Shown here: positions 53,423 through 61,171 of the stretch, piece by piece
Numbering within the stretch: the first letter of the stretch is position 1
Layout: every line of letters begins with the position of its first letter
Assembly (NCBI RefSeq): GCF_030816235.1
Contig: NZ_JAUSXT010000001.1
Span: 2,728,001-2,792,000 of the forward strand
Direction of reading: 5' to 3'
DNA length: 64,000 nucleotides
From: Microbacterium sp. W4I4
GTDB taxonomy: Bacteria; Actinomycetota; Actinomycetes; Actinomycetales; Microbacteriaceae
The notes under the pieces: model-generated
Seen by the model: only the letters and a program-made list of their open reading frames with translations
Told to the model about the DNA's origin: nothing
Database searches by the model: none
Program-made: the position numbers and the translations under genes

Positions 53423-53848
53423 TCAGTCGAGGACCGTCAGCTGCATTCCCGCGCCGCCGCCTGCCTCGACCCAGGCGAGCGAGCGGGTGAGGATGCCGCG
53501 GAGCAGGTCGAGGTCGACCTGCTCGAGGTCGGGGATGTACAGGCATCCGACGCCGGTGGTGTGCGGACCCAGCGTCGCGAGCTCATCGGCGTAGGCGTCC
53601 ACGCCGTCGACGAAGTAGATCGTCGTGGCGGCCTTGCGCGGTGCGAAGGACAGCAGCCCCATCTCGCCGGTGCGTCCGGTGGGGTAGCGATACTCGGCGT
53701 GCCCGAACCCGATGATGGTGCCCCAGGTCATCGGTTCGCGACCGGAGATCTCCTGCATGAGGGTGGTCAGCGTCTCGGCATCCCGCCGCCGGATCGCGGG
53801 CGCGCTGCGGGCGATCAAGCCCGCGACATCCGTGCCGGTCGGCTTCAC
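53423..53848 (-). CDS. DUF1801 domain protein
   Basis: 141 residues with the DUF1801/YdhG-like pattern: an N-terminal helix, then REPMTWGTIIGFGHAEYRYPTGRTGEMGLLSFAPRKAATTIYF and a C-terminal IPDLEQVDLDLLRGIL. The family is structurally known but its biochemical function is unclear. It overlaps the upstream HhH-GPD gene by four bases, so the two are co-expressed. Confidence 0.82.
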   Translation of the reverse strand: MKPTGTDVAGLIARSAPAIRRRDAETLTTLMQEISGREPMTWGTIIGFGHAEYRYPTGRTGEMGLLSFAPRKAATTIYFVDGVDAYADELATLGPHTTGVGCLYIPDLEQVDLDLLRGILTRSLAWVEAGGGAGMQLTVLD

Positions 53849-54411
53849 GACTTCGCCGCTGCCTTCATGGCCTTCTTGTGCTCGCGCACCTTGGACAGTG
53901 ACTCCGGCGAGACGATGTCGGCAACGCTTCGGTAGGAGCCGTCCTCACCGTAGGGAGCGGATGCCTCGCGCCATCCCGCGCCGGTGAAGCCGTACTGCTT
54001 GCCCAGCAGTGCGAGGAAGATCTTGGCCTTCTGCTCGCCGAAGCCGGGCAGCTTCTTCAGGCGCCTCAGCACCTCGGGGCCATCCGGGTCGCCGTCTGTC
54101 CAGAGGGCGTCGGCCCCGCCGCCCCACTCGTCGACGAGCGTACGGCAGAGTGTCTGCACGCGGGTCGCCATGGATCCGGGGAAGCGGTGCACGGCGGGCG
54201 TCTGCCTGAACGCCTCGAGGAAGGCGTCCGGATCCATGTCGGCGATGGCTGCGGCATCCGTCGCACCGGTGCGCTGCTCGATCTTGAGGGGACCCGCGAA
54301 CGCGGTCTCCATCGGCACCTGCTGGTCGAGCAGCATCCCGACCAGGAGCGCGAGGGGATTGTTCGTGAGCAGGTCGTCGGCGGCGGTGTCTCCGGTGATG
54401 TGAAGTGCCAT
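53845..54411 (-). CDS. HhH-GPD family protein, putative base-excision repair
   Basis: 188 residues. It belongs to the small actinobacterial HhH-GPD group: MLLDQQVPMETAFAGPLKIEQRTG at the N-terminal helical part and the helix-hairpin-helix LKKLPGFGEQKAKIFLALLGKQYG (about 119-142). The usual catalytic Asp after the HhH is not obvious. The protein may recognise damaged DNA, but its activity is unproven. ATG 54411 (MALHITGD) is chosen; a GAGACT hexamer lies six bases upstream, in the leaderless pattern of this genome. Confidence 0.75.
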   Translation of the reverse strand: MALHITGDTAADDLLTNNPLALLVGMLLDQQVPMETAFAGPLKIEQRTGATDAAAIADMDPDAFLEAFRQTPAVHRFPGSMATRVQTLCRTLVDEWGGGADALWTDGDPDGPEVLRRLKKLPGFGEQKAKIFLALLGKQYGFTGAGWREASAPYGEDGSYRSVADIVSPESLSKVREHKKAMKAAAKS

Positions 54412-54461
54412 GCGGACAGTCTCGCAGGCGCCGGGCGGGGGTGCATCTGCTGCGGAGTTCT

Positions 54462-54525
54462 GCGCTTCGCGCGGAGGCATCCGGAGCATCCGTCCGCGCG
54501 AAGTGCATATCTCCGCGCGAAGCGC
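54462..54525. repeat. 15-bp perfect inverted repeat with an extra copy in the loop
   Basis: gcgcttcgcgcggag (54462-54476) pairs with ctccgcgcgaagcgc (54511-54525); a third, slightly altered copy (gtccgcgcgaagtgc) sits between them at 54492-54506, and ccgcgcgaagcgc recurs at 55041-55053. It may also act as a terminator for the convergent-side rifampin gene. Confidence 0.7.
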
Positions 54526-54531
54526 CGGCCG

Positions 54532-54939
54532 CTAGTTGATGATCTCGCCGCGCGTCTCGCGGATCTCAGTGAGCCGGTCACGCCAGGTCTGCAGCGCTTC
54601 GGGGGTCAGCCGCGTCCAGTCGTCGACCTCGCTGACCACGCGCAGCGGCGAGGTGCTGCGGTACGAGCGGGTGGGGTTGCCGGGGAACTTCTTGTCGGTC
54701 ACGTTCGGATCGTTCTCGAACTCGCCCGTCGGCTCGACGAGGTAGACGTGCGGCTCGCCGTCGCCGGCAGCCAGCTCGGCAGCCAGCCCGGCGCCGTCCC
54801 GCAGTGCCGTGAAGTAGATGTGGTTCATCAGGATCTCGGGCCGGTAGTTCGACGCGAACCCCGCTGTCAGCAGATCGCCGGGCCGCAACTCGGCTTTGGT
54901 GCCGTGAAAGAACGGGCCTTCGTCCAGCGCGTCGGTCAT
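54532..54939 (-). CDS. arr: NAD(+)--rifampin ADP-ribosyltransferase
   Basis: 135 residues, the normal Arr size. The enzyme transfers ADP-ribose from NAD to rifampin and so inactivates it. Recognisable parts are FFHGTKAELRPGDLL (about 10-24), the NHIYFTAL strand, the YLVEPTG strand and NPTRSYRSTSPLRVV near the C-terminus. ATG 54939 is preferred to one 12 codons upstream because the conserved region begins here; a GACACT hexamer lies six bases before it. Such genes are intrinsic in many environmental actinobacteria, and no mobile element is nearby. Confidence 0.88.
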   Translation of the reverse strand: MTDALDEGPFFHGTKAELRPGDLLTAGFASNYRPEILMNHIYFTALRDGAGLAAELAAGDGEPHVYLVEPTGEFENDPNVTDKKFPGNPTRSYRSTSPLRVVSEVDDWTRLTPEALQTWRDRLTEIRETRGEIIN

Positions 54940-55072
54940 GAGTCCAGTGTCGCGCACGCGGGTCGGCCGTGCCATTGCCGCGGGAAAGCGCGCCTGCCGC
55001 GGAGAAATTCCCAGATCCGGTCCGCGTCAGGCACCTTTCCCCGCGCGAAGCGCACGCCCGGGACGACGTCGG

Positions 55073-56368
55073 TCAGGCGACGTCGGATGCCGCGATGTCG
55101 GATACCGCAGCTTCGCCGGCGCCGGACTCAGGAATCAGGCCGTACAGCGTCTCGAGCGCGGTGACGAACTCGTCACCACGGCCGTCGGCGGCCAGCTCGT
55201 GCGCCCGCGTGGTGGGGGTGTGCAGCAGCACGCCGGCGAGGTGACGCATGGCCTGTTCGACCATGCCGTCCTCGTCGCCGCGGCGGCGGGCGCGGTCGAT
55301 CTCGGCCTCGAGCAGCTCGAAGATGTGCGTGCGGAGTGCGACGACGGCAGGCGTGACGGCGGCGCGGGAGCCCGCGGCGTGGAAGTCCTCCGCGGCCTCG
55401 CGGACCACCGCGCGAGCGGCATCCGTCGCCTGCAGCTCTTCGATGGGGGCGTGCAGGCGGATGGTCTCCAGATCCAGCAGCGCGACGCCCTCCAGCTGTG
55501 CGACCGCGGGATCGACGTTGCGGGGCATGCCCAGGTCGATGACCAGCTGCGAGCCTCCGGCGGAGCCGGCCGGGCAACCGGCGGATGCCGTGCGCTCCGG
55601 GCGCTGCAGCTGCTCCGGCCCGAGCACGGGTTCGGAGACCGAAGTGCAGGTGATCAGTAAGGAGGAGCGCTGGGCAGTCGCGGCGTATTCGGATGCCGAG
55701 ACCGCGCGGATGCCGTGTTTCTTGGCGAACAGCTCGGCGCGGCCCGAGGGAGAGAACACCGAGATGTCGACGGCACCGCGCTCACGCAGCGTCGCCAGGG
55801 TGACAGCGGCATAAGAGCCGGTGCCCACCAGCAGCACGCGCTCGGCCGCCCAGTCCGCGATGCGGCTGTCGGCGAGTTCCAGCGACAGGCGCACCAGCGA
55901 GCGGCCCGCGCGCTGCAGAGCGGTGACGTTCTTGACCTTGCGCTGCGCCTGGCTCGCGCGCTGGAAGAGACGCTCGAGGGCAGGCGAGGTCGTGCCGTCC
56001 TTGCGCGCACCGGTCAAAGCCCTGCGCACCTGGCCGGCGATCTCGCCCTCGCCCGAGACGACGGACTCCAGACCGGATGCCACGGCGAACAGGTGCTCGG
56101 CGACGCGGCGGTCCTCGACCACGCGGTACGAGCCGTCGAGGTCGGCCGAGGGGATGCCGGTGGCCTGCGCGACGACCTCCAGAACCGCGCCCGTGTCGAG
56201 ATCGTCGGTCTCGACGTAGGCCTCGAAGCGGTTGCAGGTCGAGAGCACGACGGCTCCCTCCGCACCGGCTTCGACAAGTGTCGGGGCGACGGTTTCGGGG
56301 TGGCGGCTGAGGCGTTCGAGCAGGTCGAAAGAAGCGGTCTTATGACTCGCAGTGACGCAGAGCAGCAC
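55073..56368 (-). CDS. hemA: glutamyl-tRNA reductase
   Basis: First committed enzyme of C5-pathway heme synthesis; it reduces glutamyl-tRNA to glutamate-1-semialdehyde with NADPH. 431 residues. The catalytic Cys45 is in STCNRFEAY, ASGLESVVSGEGEI (about 99-112) is the substrate block, and the Rossmann motif reads VLLVGTGSYAAV. The GTG at 56368 is chosen because the conserved VLLCVTASHKTASFDLLERL begins there and TATTCT lies six bases upstream, suggesting a leaderless mRNA. It is divergent from hemE. Confidence 0.93.
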   Translation of the reverse strand: MLLCVTASHKTASFDLLERLSRHPETVAPTLVEAGAEGAVVLSTCNRFEAYVETDDLDTGAVLEVVAQATGIPSADLDGSYRVVEDRRVAEHLFAVASGLESVVSGEGEIAGQVRRALTGARKDGTTSPALERLFQRASQAQRKVKNVTALQRAGRSLVRLSLELADSRIADWAAERVLLVGTGSYAAVTLATLRERGAVDISVFSPSGRAELFAKKHGIRAVSASEYAATAQRSSLLITCTSVSEPVLGPEQLQRPERTASAGCPAGSAGGSQLVIDLGMPRNVDPAVAQLEGVALLDLETIRLHAPIEELQATDAARAVVREAAEDFHAAGSRAAVTPAVVALRTHIFELLEAEIDRARRRGDEDGMVEQAMRHLAGVLLHTPTTRAHELAADGRGDEFVTALETLYGLIPESGAGEAAVSDIAASDVA

Positions 56369-56374
56369 CTGTAC

Positions 56375-56380
56375 AGAATA
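56375..56380 (-). promoter_or_regulatory. -10 hexamer TATTCT of hemA, leaderless
   Basis: Read on the minus strand, TATTCT matches TANNNT and ends six bases before the GTG at 56368. Confidence 0.5.
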
Positions 56381-56404
56381 CGCCGGGTCGCTATGAGCGG
56401 CATC

Positions 56405-56423
56405 AGAGGCAAGCCTTACCCCG
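56405..56423. promoter_or_regulatory. possible DtxR/IdeR-type iron box between hemA and hemE
   Basis: The core AGGCAAGCCTTACC (56407-56420) agrees with the DtxR consensus core AGGTTAGCCTAACC at 11 of 14 positions. It lies in the 106-bp gap between the divergent genes. Match quality is moderate. Confidence 0.3.
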
Positions 56424-56474
56424 TGGCGGCCGTCGCCCGGCATCCGCATAGGCGGTGATGGAAGGATCGGACGC

Positions 56475-57488
56475 ATGAGTGATCTGCTGCGCGCGCTCGC
56501 CGGCGAGAAGCCCGAGCGCACCCCCGTCTGGTTCATGCGTCAGGCCGGAAGGTCGTTGCCCGAGTACCGCGAGCTGCGCGTCGGGACCCGGATGCTGGAC
56601 GCCTGCCTCACCCCCGATCTCGCCGCCGAGATCACACTGCAGCCGGTGCGCCGGCACGGTGTGGACGCCGCGGTGTTCTTCAGCGACATCGTCATCCCGC
56701 TGCGCCTCGCCGGCATCGAGGTGGTGATCGAGCCGGGCCGCGGTCCGGTGTTCGCGAACCCCGTGCGCACGGCGGATGACGTGGCCCGCATCACAGCGAT
56801 CGACCCGGCCGACCTCGACGGCACGGCGATCGCCGAAGCCGTGCGCATCGTCACGGCAGAGCTCGGCGAGACCCCGCTGATCGGCTTCGCCGGCGCACCC
56901 TTCACCCTCGCGGCCTACCTGATCGAGGGCGGCCCGTCGAAGGAGCACATGCGCGCCCGCGCCATGATGCACGCCGACCCCGAATCCTGGGACAGGCTCG
57001 CGGGCTGGCTGTCGCGCATCTCGCGCCGCTTCCTGGAGATCCAGCGCGACGCCGGAGCATCGGTCGTGCAGCTCTTCGACTCCTGGGCGGGATCCCTCAG
57101 CCCCACCGACTACCGCACGCACATCGCGCCGCACTCGCACGCCGCGCTTGACGGCATCGGCGTGCCCAGCATCCACTTCGGCGTCGGCACCGGACCCTTC
57201 CTCGACGACATGCGGCTGGGCGGCGTCGCCGGCGCGGTCGGCGTGGACTGGCGGATGCCGCTGGACGAGGCGATCCGCGTGCTCGGCCCCGACACCGTCG
57301 TGCAGGGCAATATCGACCCGGCGCTGCTGCAGGCGCCGTGGCCGGTGCTCGAAGCGCACGTGCGCGACGTCATCGAACGCGGACGTGGCGCCAAGGGGCA
57401 CATCCTGAACCTCGGCCACGGCGTTCCGCCGGAGACCGACCCCGACCAGCTCACCCGCATCGTGCAGCTCGCCCACGGCGAGCTCTGA
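56475..57488 (+). CDS. hemE: uroporphyrinogen decarboxylase
   Basis: 337-residue cytoplasmic enzyme that removes four carboxyl groups from uroporphyrinogen III to give coproporphyrinogen III. The N-terminus [20 protein letters not shown] carries the conserved Arg pair, followed by [38 protein letters not shown] (about 136-152) and the C-terminal [18 protein letters not shown] 56475 has GAAGGA eight bases upstream. It starts the plus-strand heme block; the next heme gene follows after a 178-bp gap with an inverted repeat. Confidence 0.95.
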   Translation: MSDLLRALAGEKPERTPVWFMRQAGRSLPEYRELRVGTRMLDACLTPDLAAEITLQPVRRHGVDAAVFFSDIVIPLRLAGIEVVIEPGRGPVFANPVRTADDVARITAIDPADLDGTAIAEAVRIVTAELGETPLIGFAGAPFTLAAYLIEGGPSKEHMRARAMMHADPESWDRLAGWLSRISRRFLEIQRDAGASVVQLFDSWAGSLSPTDYRTHIAPHSHAALDGIGVPSIHFGVGTGPFLDDMRLGGVAGAVGVDWRMPLDEAIRVLGPDTVVQGNIDPALLQAPWPVLEAHVRDVIERGRGAKGHILNLGHGVPPETDPDQLTRIVQLAHGEL

Positions 57489-57509
57489 CCGCGGCGACCA
57501 GCTCCTCAC

Positions 57510-57607
57510 CGTCCAGGTCGCAATGGATGCCGCCATTTCGGCTTCGAAGCGGCATCCGCTGCGACCTGGACGTGCGGCATCGGGGGGAAGCGGCATCCGT
57601 TGCGACC
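57510..57607. repeat. inverted repeat with 24-base arms plus a third partial copy
   Basis: Arm 57510-57533 is complementary to 57549-57572 at 22 of 24 positions with a 15-base loop. A further copy of the right arm's start (gcggcatccgttgcgacc) follows at 57590-57607. It fills the gap between hemE and the oxidase gene and could terminate transcription or be a small repetitive element. Confidence 0.7.
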
Positions 57608-57666
57608 CGGAGGCCGAGCGACCGGCATCCCCGGCGGCGCACAGGCCGCGATGAAAGAATCGACGC

Positions 57667-59142
57667 ATGACCGCAGAGCACTCGGCTGATCCTGCCGCCC
57701 GCGCCGCACAGCAGCACGTCGTCGTCATCGGGGGCGGCATCGGCGGGCTCGTCGCCGCCCGCGAATGCGCGAAGGTCGGCATGCGCGTCACCCTGCTGGA
57801 GGCGCACGAGACGCTGGGCGGCAGCATCCGCTCCGCCGAACTCGACGGCATCGTCGTCGACGCCGGAGCCGAGAGCTTCGCCACCCGTGGCGGACACGTG
57901 CGCAGGCTGGTCGACGAGCTCGGACTGTCCGACGCGGTCGTGAAGCCCGAGGGCGGCGGAGCCTGGCTGAGCGGCATCCCGGATGCTCCCGACGCACCCC
58001 TGCCGAAGGGCGGGCTGCTCGGCATCCCCGCCAACCCGTTCCAGGAGGACGTGCGCGCCATCATCGGCTGGCGCGGCGTCTGGCGCGCGTACATCGACCG
58101 TCTGCGTCCGCCGCTGACCATCGGCCACGAGCGGAGCCTCGGCAAGCTCGTCGCCTCTCGCATGGGCGCCCGCGTGCGGGACCGGCTCGTCGCGCCCGTC
58201 ACAGCCGGCGTGTATTCGGCTCTGCCGGAGGTCGTCGACGTCGAGGTCGCCGCCCCCGGGCTGAACGCCGCGCTCGCCCGCGTCGGCTCGCTCAGCGGTG
58301 CCGTTCTCGCTCTGCAGGGCGATCGCGCAGGCAAGAAGCCCGGCGCTGCCGTGCTGGGACTCGATGGCGGCATGAGCCGTCTGGTCGACGCGTTGCGCGC
58401 CGACCTGGAGAAGTACGGCGCGGAGATCCGCACCGAGGCCCGCGTGGTGCGACTGACGAGCGGGTCGAGTGAGTGGGCGGTCGCTCTCGAGCAGAAGGCG
58501 GATGCTGACGAGGCTGCCGACTCCGCGGCATCCGAACCCCTCACCGCGACCGCGGTCGTCATCGCCACCGCCGAGCCCACCGCCCGCGACCTTCTGGCCG
58601 GGCACGTCGCAGGTCTCACCGAGCCGGGCGATGCTCCCGAGATCGAGATCGTCACCCTGCTGCTCGATGCCCCCGAGCTCGATGCGGCCCCGCGCGGAAG
58701 CGGCGTGCTCACCGTGCCGGGAAGCCACCTCGCCAAGGCGCTCACGCACTCCACCGCCAAGTGGAGCTGGCTGCGCCGCGACGCCGGTGCCCGTCACATC
58801 GTGCGGGTGTCCTTCGGCACGCAGGGCGAGCCCACCGCGACCGCCGAACTGGACGACGATGCCGCCGCGCAGCTGGCGCTGTCCGAGGCATCCGCGCTGC
58901 TCGGCGTGACGCTGCACCCGCAGCAGCTGCTGGCCGCGCATCGCGCACGATTCGTGCAGTCGCAGCCGACCTCGCTGATCGGTGCGGCCGAGCGTCGCAC
59001 CGCGGTGCGCACTGCCGCGCACAAGACGCCGCGACTCGCGGTGGTCGGCGCCTGGCTCGCCGGGACCGGGCTCGCCCAGGTGGTGCCGGATGCCGTCGCC
59101 GAGGCCGATCGGCTGCGCGGCGAGCTGCTCTGGCAGGACTGA
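57667..59142 (+). CDS. hemY: coproporphyrinogen III oxidase (HemY/CgoX type)
   Basis: 491-residue FAD enzyme with the dinucleotide motif VVVIGGGIGGLVAARE (about 18-33), the ETLGGSIRS turn, and DAGAESFATR (about 64-73). In organisms with hemQ this enzyme oxidises coproporphyrinogen III to coproporphyrin III (also named cgoX), not protoporphyrinogen; that assignment rests on the hemQ downstream. The ATG is preceded by AAGAAT at six bases, again in leaderless style, so it may have its own promoter behind the repeat. Confidence 0.9.
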   Translation: MTAEHSADPAARAAQQHVVVIGGGIGGLVAARECAKVGMRVTLLEAHETLGGSIRSAELDGIVVDAGAESFATRGGHVRRLVDELGLSDAVVKPEGGGAWLSGIPDAPDAPLPKGGLLGIPANPFQEDVRAIIGWRGVWRAYIDRLRPPLTIGHERSLGKLVASRMGARVRDRLVAPVTAGVYSALPEVVDVEVAAPGLNAALARVGSLSGAVLALQGDRAGKKPGAAVLGLDGGMSRLVDALRADLEKYGAEIRTEARVVRLTSGSSEWAVALEQKADADEAADSAASEPLTATAVVIATAEPTARDLLAGHVAGLTEPGDAPEIEIVTLLLDAPELDAAPRGSGVLTVPGSHLAKALTHSTAKWSWLRRDAGARHIVRVSFGTQGEPTATAELDDDAAAQLALSEASALLGVTLHPQQLLAAHRARFVQSQPTSLIGAAERRTAVRTAAHKTPRLAVVGAWLAGTGLAQVVPDAVAEADRLRGELLWQD

Positions 59143-59288
59143 CCGAACCTCCATTACGTCGTCGGCGCGCTGCGCGCAAGGGCAGATGCCGAATCGGGAA
59201 TATGCGACTACCCTGGAGACTCAGCGTTCGGGGGACGACACGGTTCGGCCATCGACGAAGACGCGGCAGCAAACGTCAGGAGGCTCCC

Positions 59289-59723
59289 ATGAAGGGCAAG
59301 ATCGGACTCGTCGTCGGATTCGGCGCAGGTTACGTGTTCGGCACGCGCGCAGGGCGCGCACGCTACGAGCAGATCAAGAAGCAGTGGCTGAAGGTCTGGC
59401 ACCTCGACCCGGTTCAGCTCCAGGTCACACGCGTGCAGGAGTACGCCAAGGCCCAGGTCGCCGCCGTCCCCGCTGCGCTGTGGACCGGTGCGGTCAAGGT
59501 CGTCAAGGCCGCCTCCGCTGCCGGCACCCCCGAGCAGCGACTGCACTCGGCGGTGGATGCCACCAAGGACGCCGCGGATGATGTCGCCGACACCGTGAAG
59601 GATGCCGCGGCCGACGCCGAGCGCACGACGAAGGCGAAGACGGCCGCGAAGCCCGCGGCGACGCCCAAGCCGGCCGCCAAGTCCAAGTCCGCGGCGAAGA
59701 AGACGACCCCAGAGGCGGAGTGA
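59289..59723 (+). CDS. small protein with Ala/Lys/Pro-rich tail (YtxH-like)
   Basis: 144 residues. A short hydrophobic glycine-rich stretch near the N-terminus (IGLVVGFGAGYVFGTRAGRARYEQ, about 5-28) resembles the membrane-associated start of YtxH-type proteins; the rest is helical and ends in a low-complexity tail of Ala, Lys, Pro and Thr (about 110-144). aggagg precedes ATG 59289, and a -10-like TACCCT is at 59209-59214. It is followed within two bases by a holin-like membrane gene, so the three small genes here probably form one envelope-related unit inside the heme cluster. Confidence 0.7.
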   Translation: MKGKIGLVVGFGAGYVFGTRAGRARYEQIKKQWLKVWHLDPVQLQVTRVQEYAKAQVAAVPAALWTGAVKVVKAASAAGTPEQRLHSAVDATKDAADDVADTVKDAAADAERTTKAKTAAKPAATPKPAAKSKSAAKKTTPEAE

Positions 59724-59725
59724 CG

Positions 59726-60127
59726 ATGGCACGCGGAAATCGCGACCGCGCAGACGACAGCCTGCTGACCCTGCTCGGAGATCTGCCCGAGCTGGTGCGC
59801 AACCTCGTCACCGCCGAGATCGCCGCGGCGAAGGTCTGGGTCGCCCGGACCGCGAAGGATGCCGGCTTCGGCAGCCTGTGGTTCGTGATCGTGCTGTTCC
59901 TGCTGTTCTGGGCGATCCCGGTGCTGCTCGCCTTCGCGATCATCGGGTTGGCCTCCTGGTGGCCCGCCTGGGTCGCGGCGCTCTCGGTCTTCGGATTCCT
60001 GCTGCTGGCCGTGGCGATCTTCGCGTTGCTCGGTGTGCTGCGCTTCCGCAAGGTCGTCAAGCGCGAGAATCCCGGACAGGCCGTCGCGACGGACGTGCAG
60101 TTGATGAAGGAGCCTGACAATGACTGA
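59726..60127 (+). CDS. phage-holin-3-like (DUF1469-type) membrane protein
   Basis: 133 residues: a polar N-terminal helix with SLLTLLGDLPELVRNLVTAEIAAAKVWV, then two long hydrophobic segments (about 49-74 and 80-105) and a charged tail. This is the layout of the actinobacterial holin family 3-6/Act_trans-like proteins, which are chromosomal and not part of prophages. The ATG at 59726 is favoured; a GTG two codons earlier is possible. It overlaps the next gene by eight bases. Confidence 0.72.
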   Translation: MARGNRDRADDSLLTLLGDLPELVRNLVTAEIAAAKVWVARTAKDAGFGSLWFVIVLFLLFWAIPVLLAFAIIGLASWWPAWVAALSVFGFLLLAVAIFALLGVLRFRKVVKRENPGQAVATDVQLMKEPDND

Positions 60128-60401
60128 TCTGACACCGTCCTCCTCCCTTCCTCGCACGGTGGTCCCGGGCGGGATCGTCGACCCGGTGGCATCCGCTCGC
60201 GCCGAGCTGAAGGCGGCTCTGGCCGCCATCGAGATCAAGGGCAATGTGCCGCGTCGTCTCGAGCAGGCGTCGCAGCGCGGCATCCGTCGCACCCGTGCTT
60301 TCGCCCAGCGCAACCCGATCGGCGCGGCGGCCGCCGTCGCCGGTGTCGCCGCCGTCGTCGGCGGAGTGGTCTGGGTGATCGCCCGCGCCGTCTCGCGCTG
60401 A
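60120..60401 (+). CDS. small membrane-associated protein (DUF3618-like)
   Basis: 93 residues: a helical polar part with ARAELKAALAAIEIKGNVPRRLEQASQRG (about 26-54), then one hydrophobic segment (NPIGAAAAVAGVAAVVGGVVWVIARAV, about 65-91). The layout resembles the DUF3618 proteins that often accompany holin-3-6-like and YtxH-like genes in actinobacteria. ATG 60120 overlaps the preceding gene. Confidence 0.65.
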   Translation: MTDLTPSSSLPRTVVPGGIVDPVASARAELKAALAAIEIKGNVPRRLEQASQRGIRRTRAFAQRNPIGAAAAVAGVAAVVGGVVWVIARAVSR

Positions 60402-60478
60402 TCCCACGCGCGGTCCTGGGCTGATCCCCTGCGCAGGCACGGTTAGCCGGTCCCGCTCAGAAGGGGCAGACTGGAAGC

Positions 60479-61171
60479 ATGTCGGAAGTTCTTGCAGCTG
60501 ATCAGTCCGCACCCGCTCCCTCGGGATTCACCCTCTGGGCCGTCTGGCGTCGAAATCCCGATGCACCGGTCGCCGAGGCGGATGCCACCGAGCTGGAGAC
60601 CATCGTCGGGTACATCGAGGACTCCGGCGTCTCGGTCCGCGGCTTCTACGACGTCAGCGGGCTGAAGGCGGATGCCGACCTGATGGTCTGGCTGCACGGA
60701 CCGACCGCCGAGGAGCTGCAGCGTGCGCTGCGTCGACTGCGCCGCACCGACCTGCTGCGCTCGCTGCTGCCGGTCTGGAACGTCATGGGCGTGCACCGCG
60801 ACGCCGAGTTCAACCGTGCTCACGTGCCCGCATTCCTGCGCGGTGTCGAAGCCAAGGGCTGGCTCTGCCTGTACCCCTTCGTGCGCACGCCGGAGTGGTA
60901 CCTCGCCTCGGAGGACGAGCGGCGCACGATGCTCGCCGACCACGGACGCAAGGGCGCGGCCCACCGGGGCGTTCTCGCGAACACGGTCGCCGCGTTCGCG
61001 CTCGGCGACTACGAGTGGCTGCTGCCCCTCGAAGCCGATGACCCGACCGAGCTGGTCGACCTCATGCGCGACCTGCGCTACACCGAGGCGCGCCGCTATG
61101 TGAAGGAGGAGGTGCCCTTCTACACCGGGCGCCGTCTCCGCCTCGACGAGATCGCAGACGTGCTGCAGTGA
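60479..61171 (+). CDS. hemQ: coproheme decarboxylase (HemQ/ChdC)
   Basis: 230 residues, chlorite-dismutase-like fold, the terminal enzyme of the coproporphyrin-dependent pathway: peroxide-driven oxidative decarboxylation of coproheme to heme b. Tyr132 in LYPFVRTPEWY is the likely radical tyrosine, and His155 in the HGxxG stretch (DHGRKG) the likely axial ligand. ATG 60479 has CAGACT six bases upstream and no Shine-Dalgarno sequence, the same arrangement as the GNAT gene at 18181. The stop overlaps the hemC start (GTGA). Confidence 0.93.
   Translation: MSEVLAADQSAPAPSGFTLWAVWRRNPDAPVAEADATELETIVGYIEDSGVSVRGFYDVSGLKADADLMVWLHGPTAEELQRALRRLRRTDLLRSLLPVWNVMGVHRDAEFNRAHVPAFLRGVEAKGWLCLYPFVRTPEWYLASEDERRTMLADHGRKGAAHRGVLANTVAAFALGDYEWLLPLEADDPTELVDLMRDLRYTEARRYVKEEVPFYTGRRLRLDEIADVLQ

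Noticed and set aside
57667..59142. Classical protoporphyrinogen oxidase
   Set aside because: The presence of hemQ downstream indicates the coproporphyrin route, where this enzyme acts on coproporphyrinogen III.
59289..60401. Prophage remnant suggested by the holin-like protein
   Set aside because: No other phage genes, integrase or attachment site are nearby, and this holin-like family is common in actinobacterial chromosomes.
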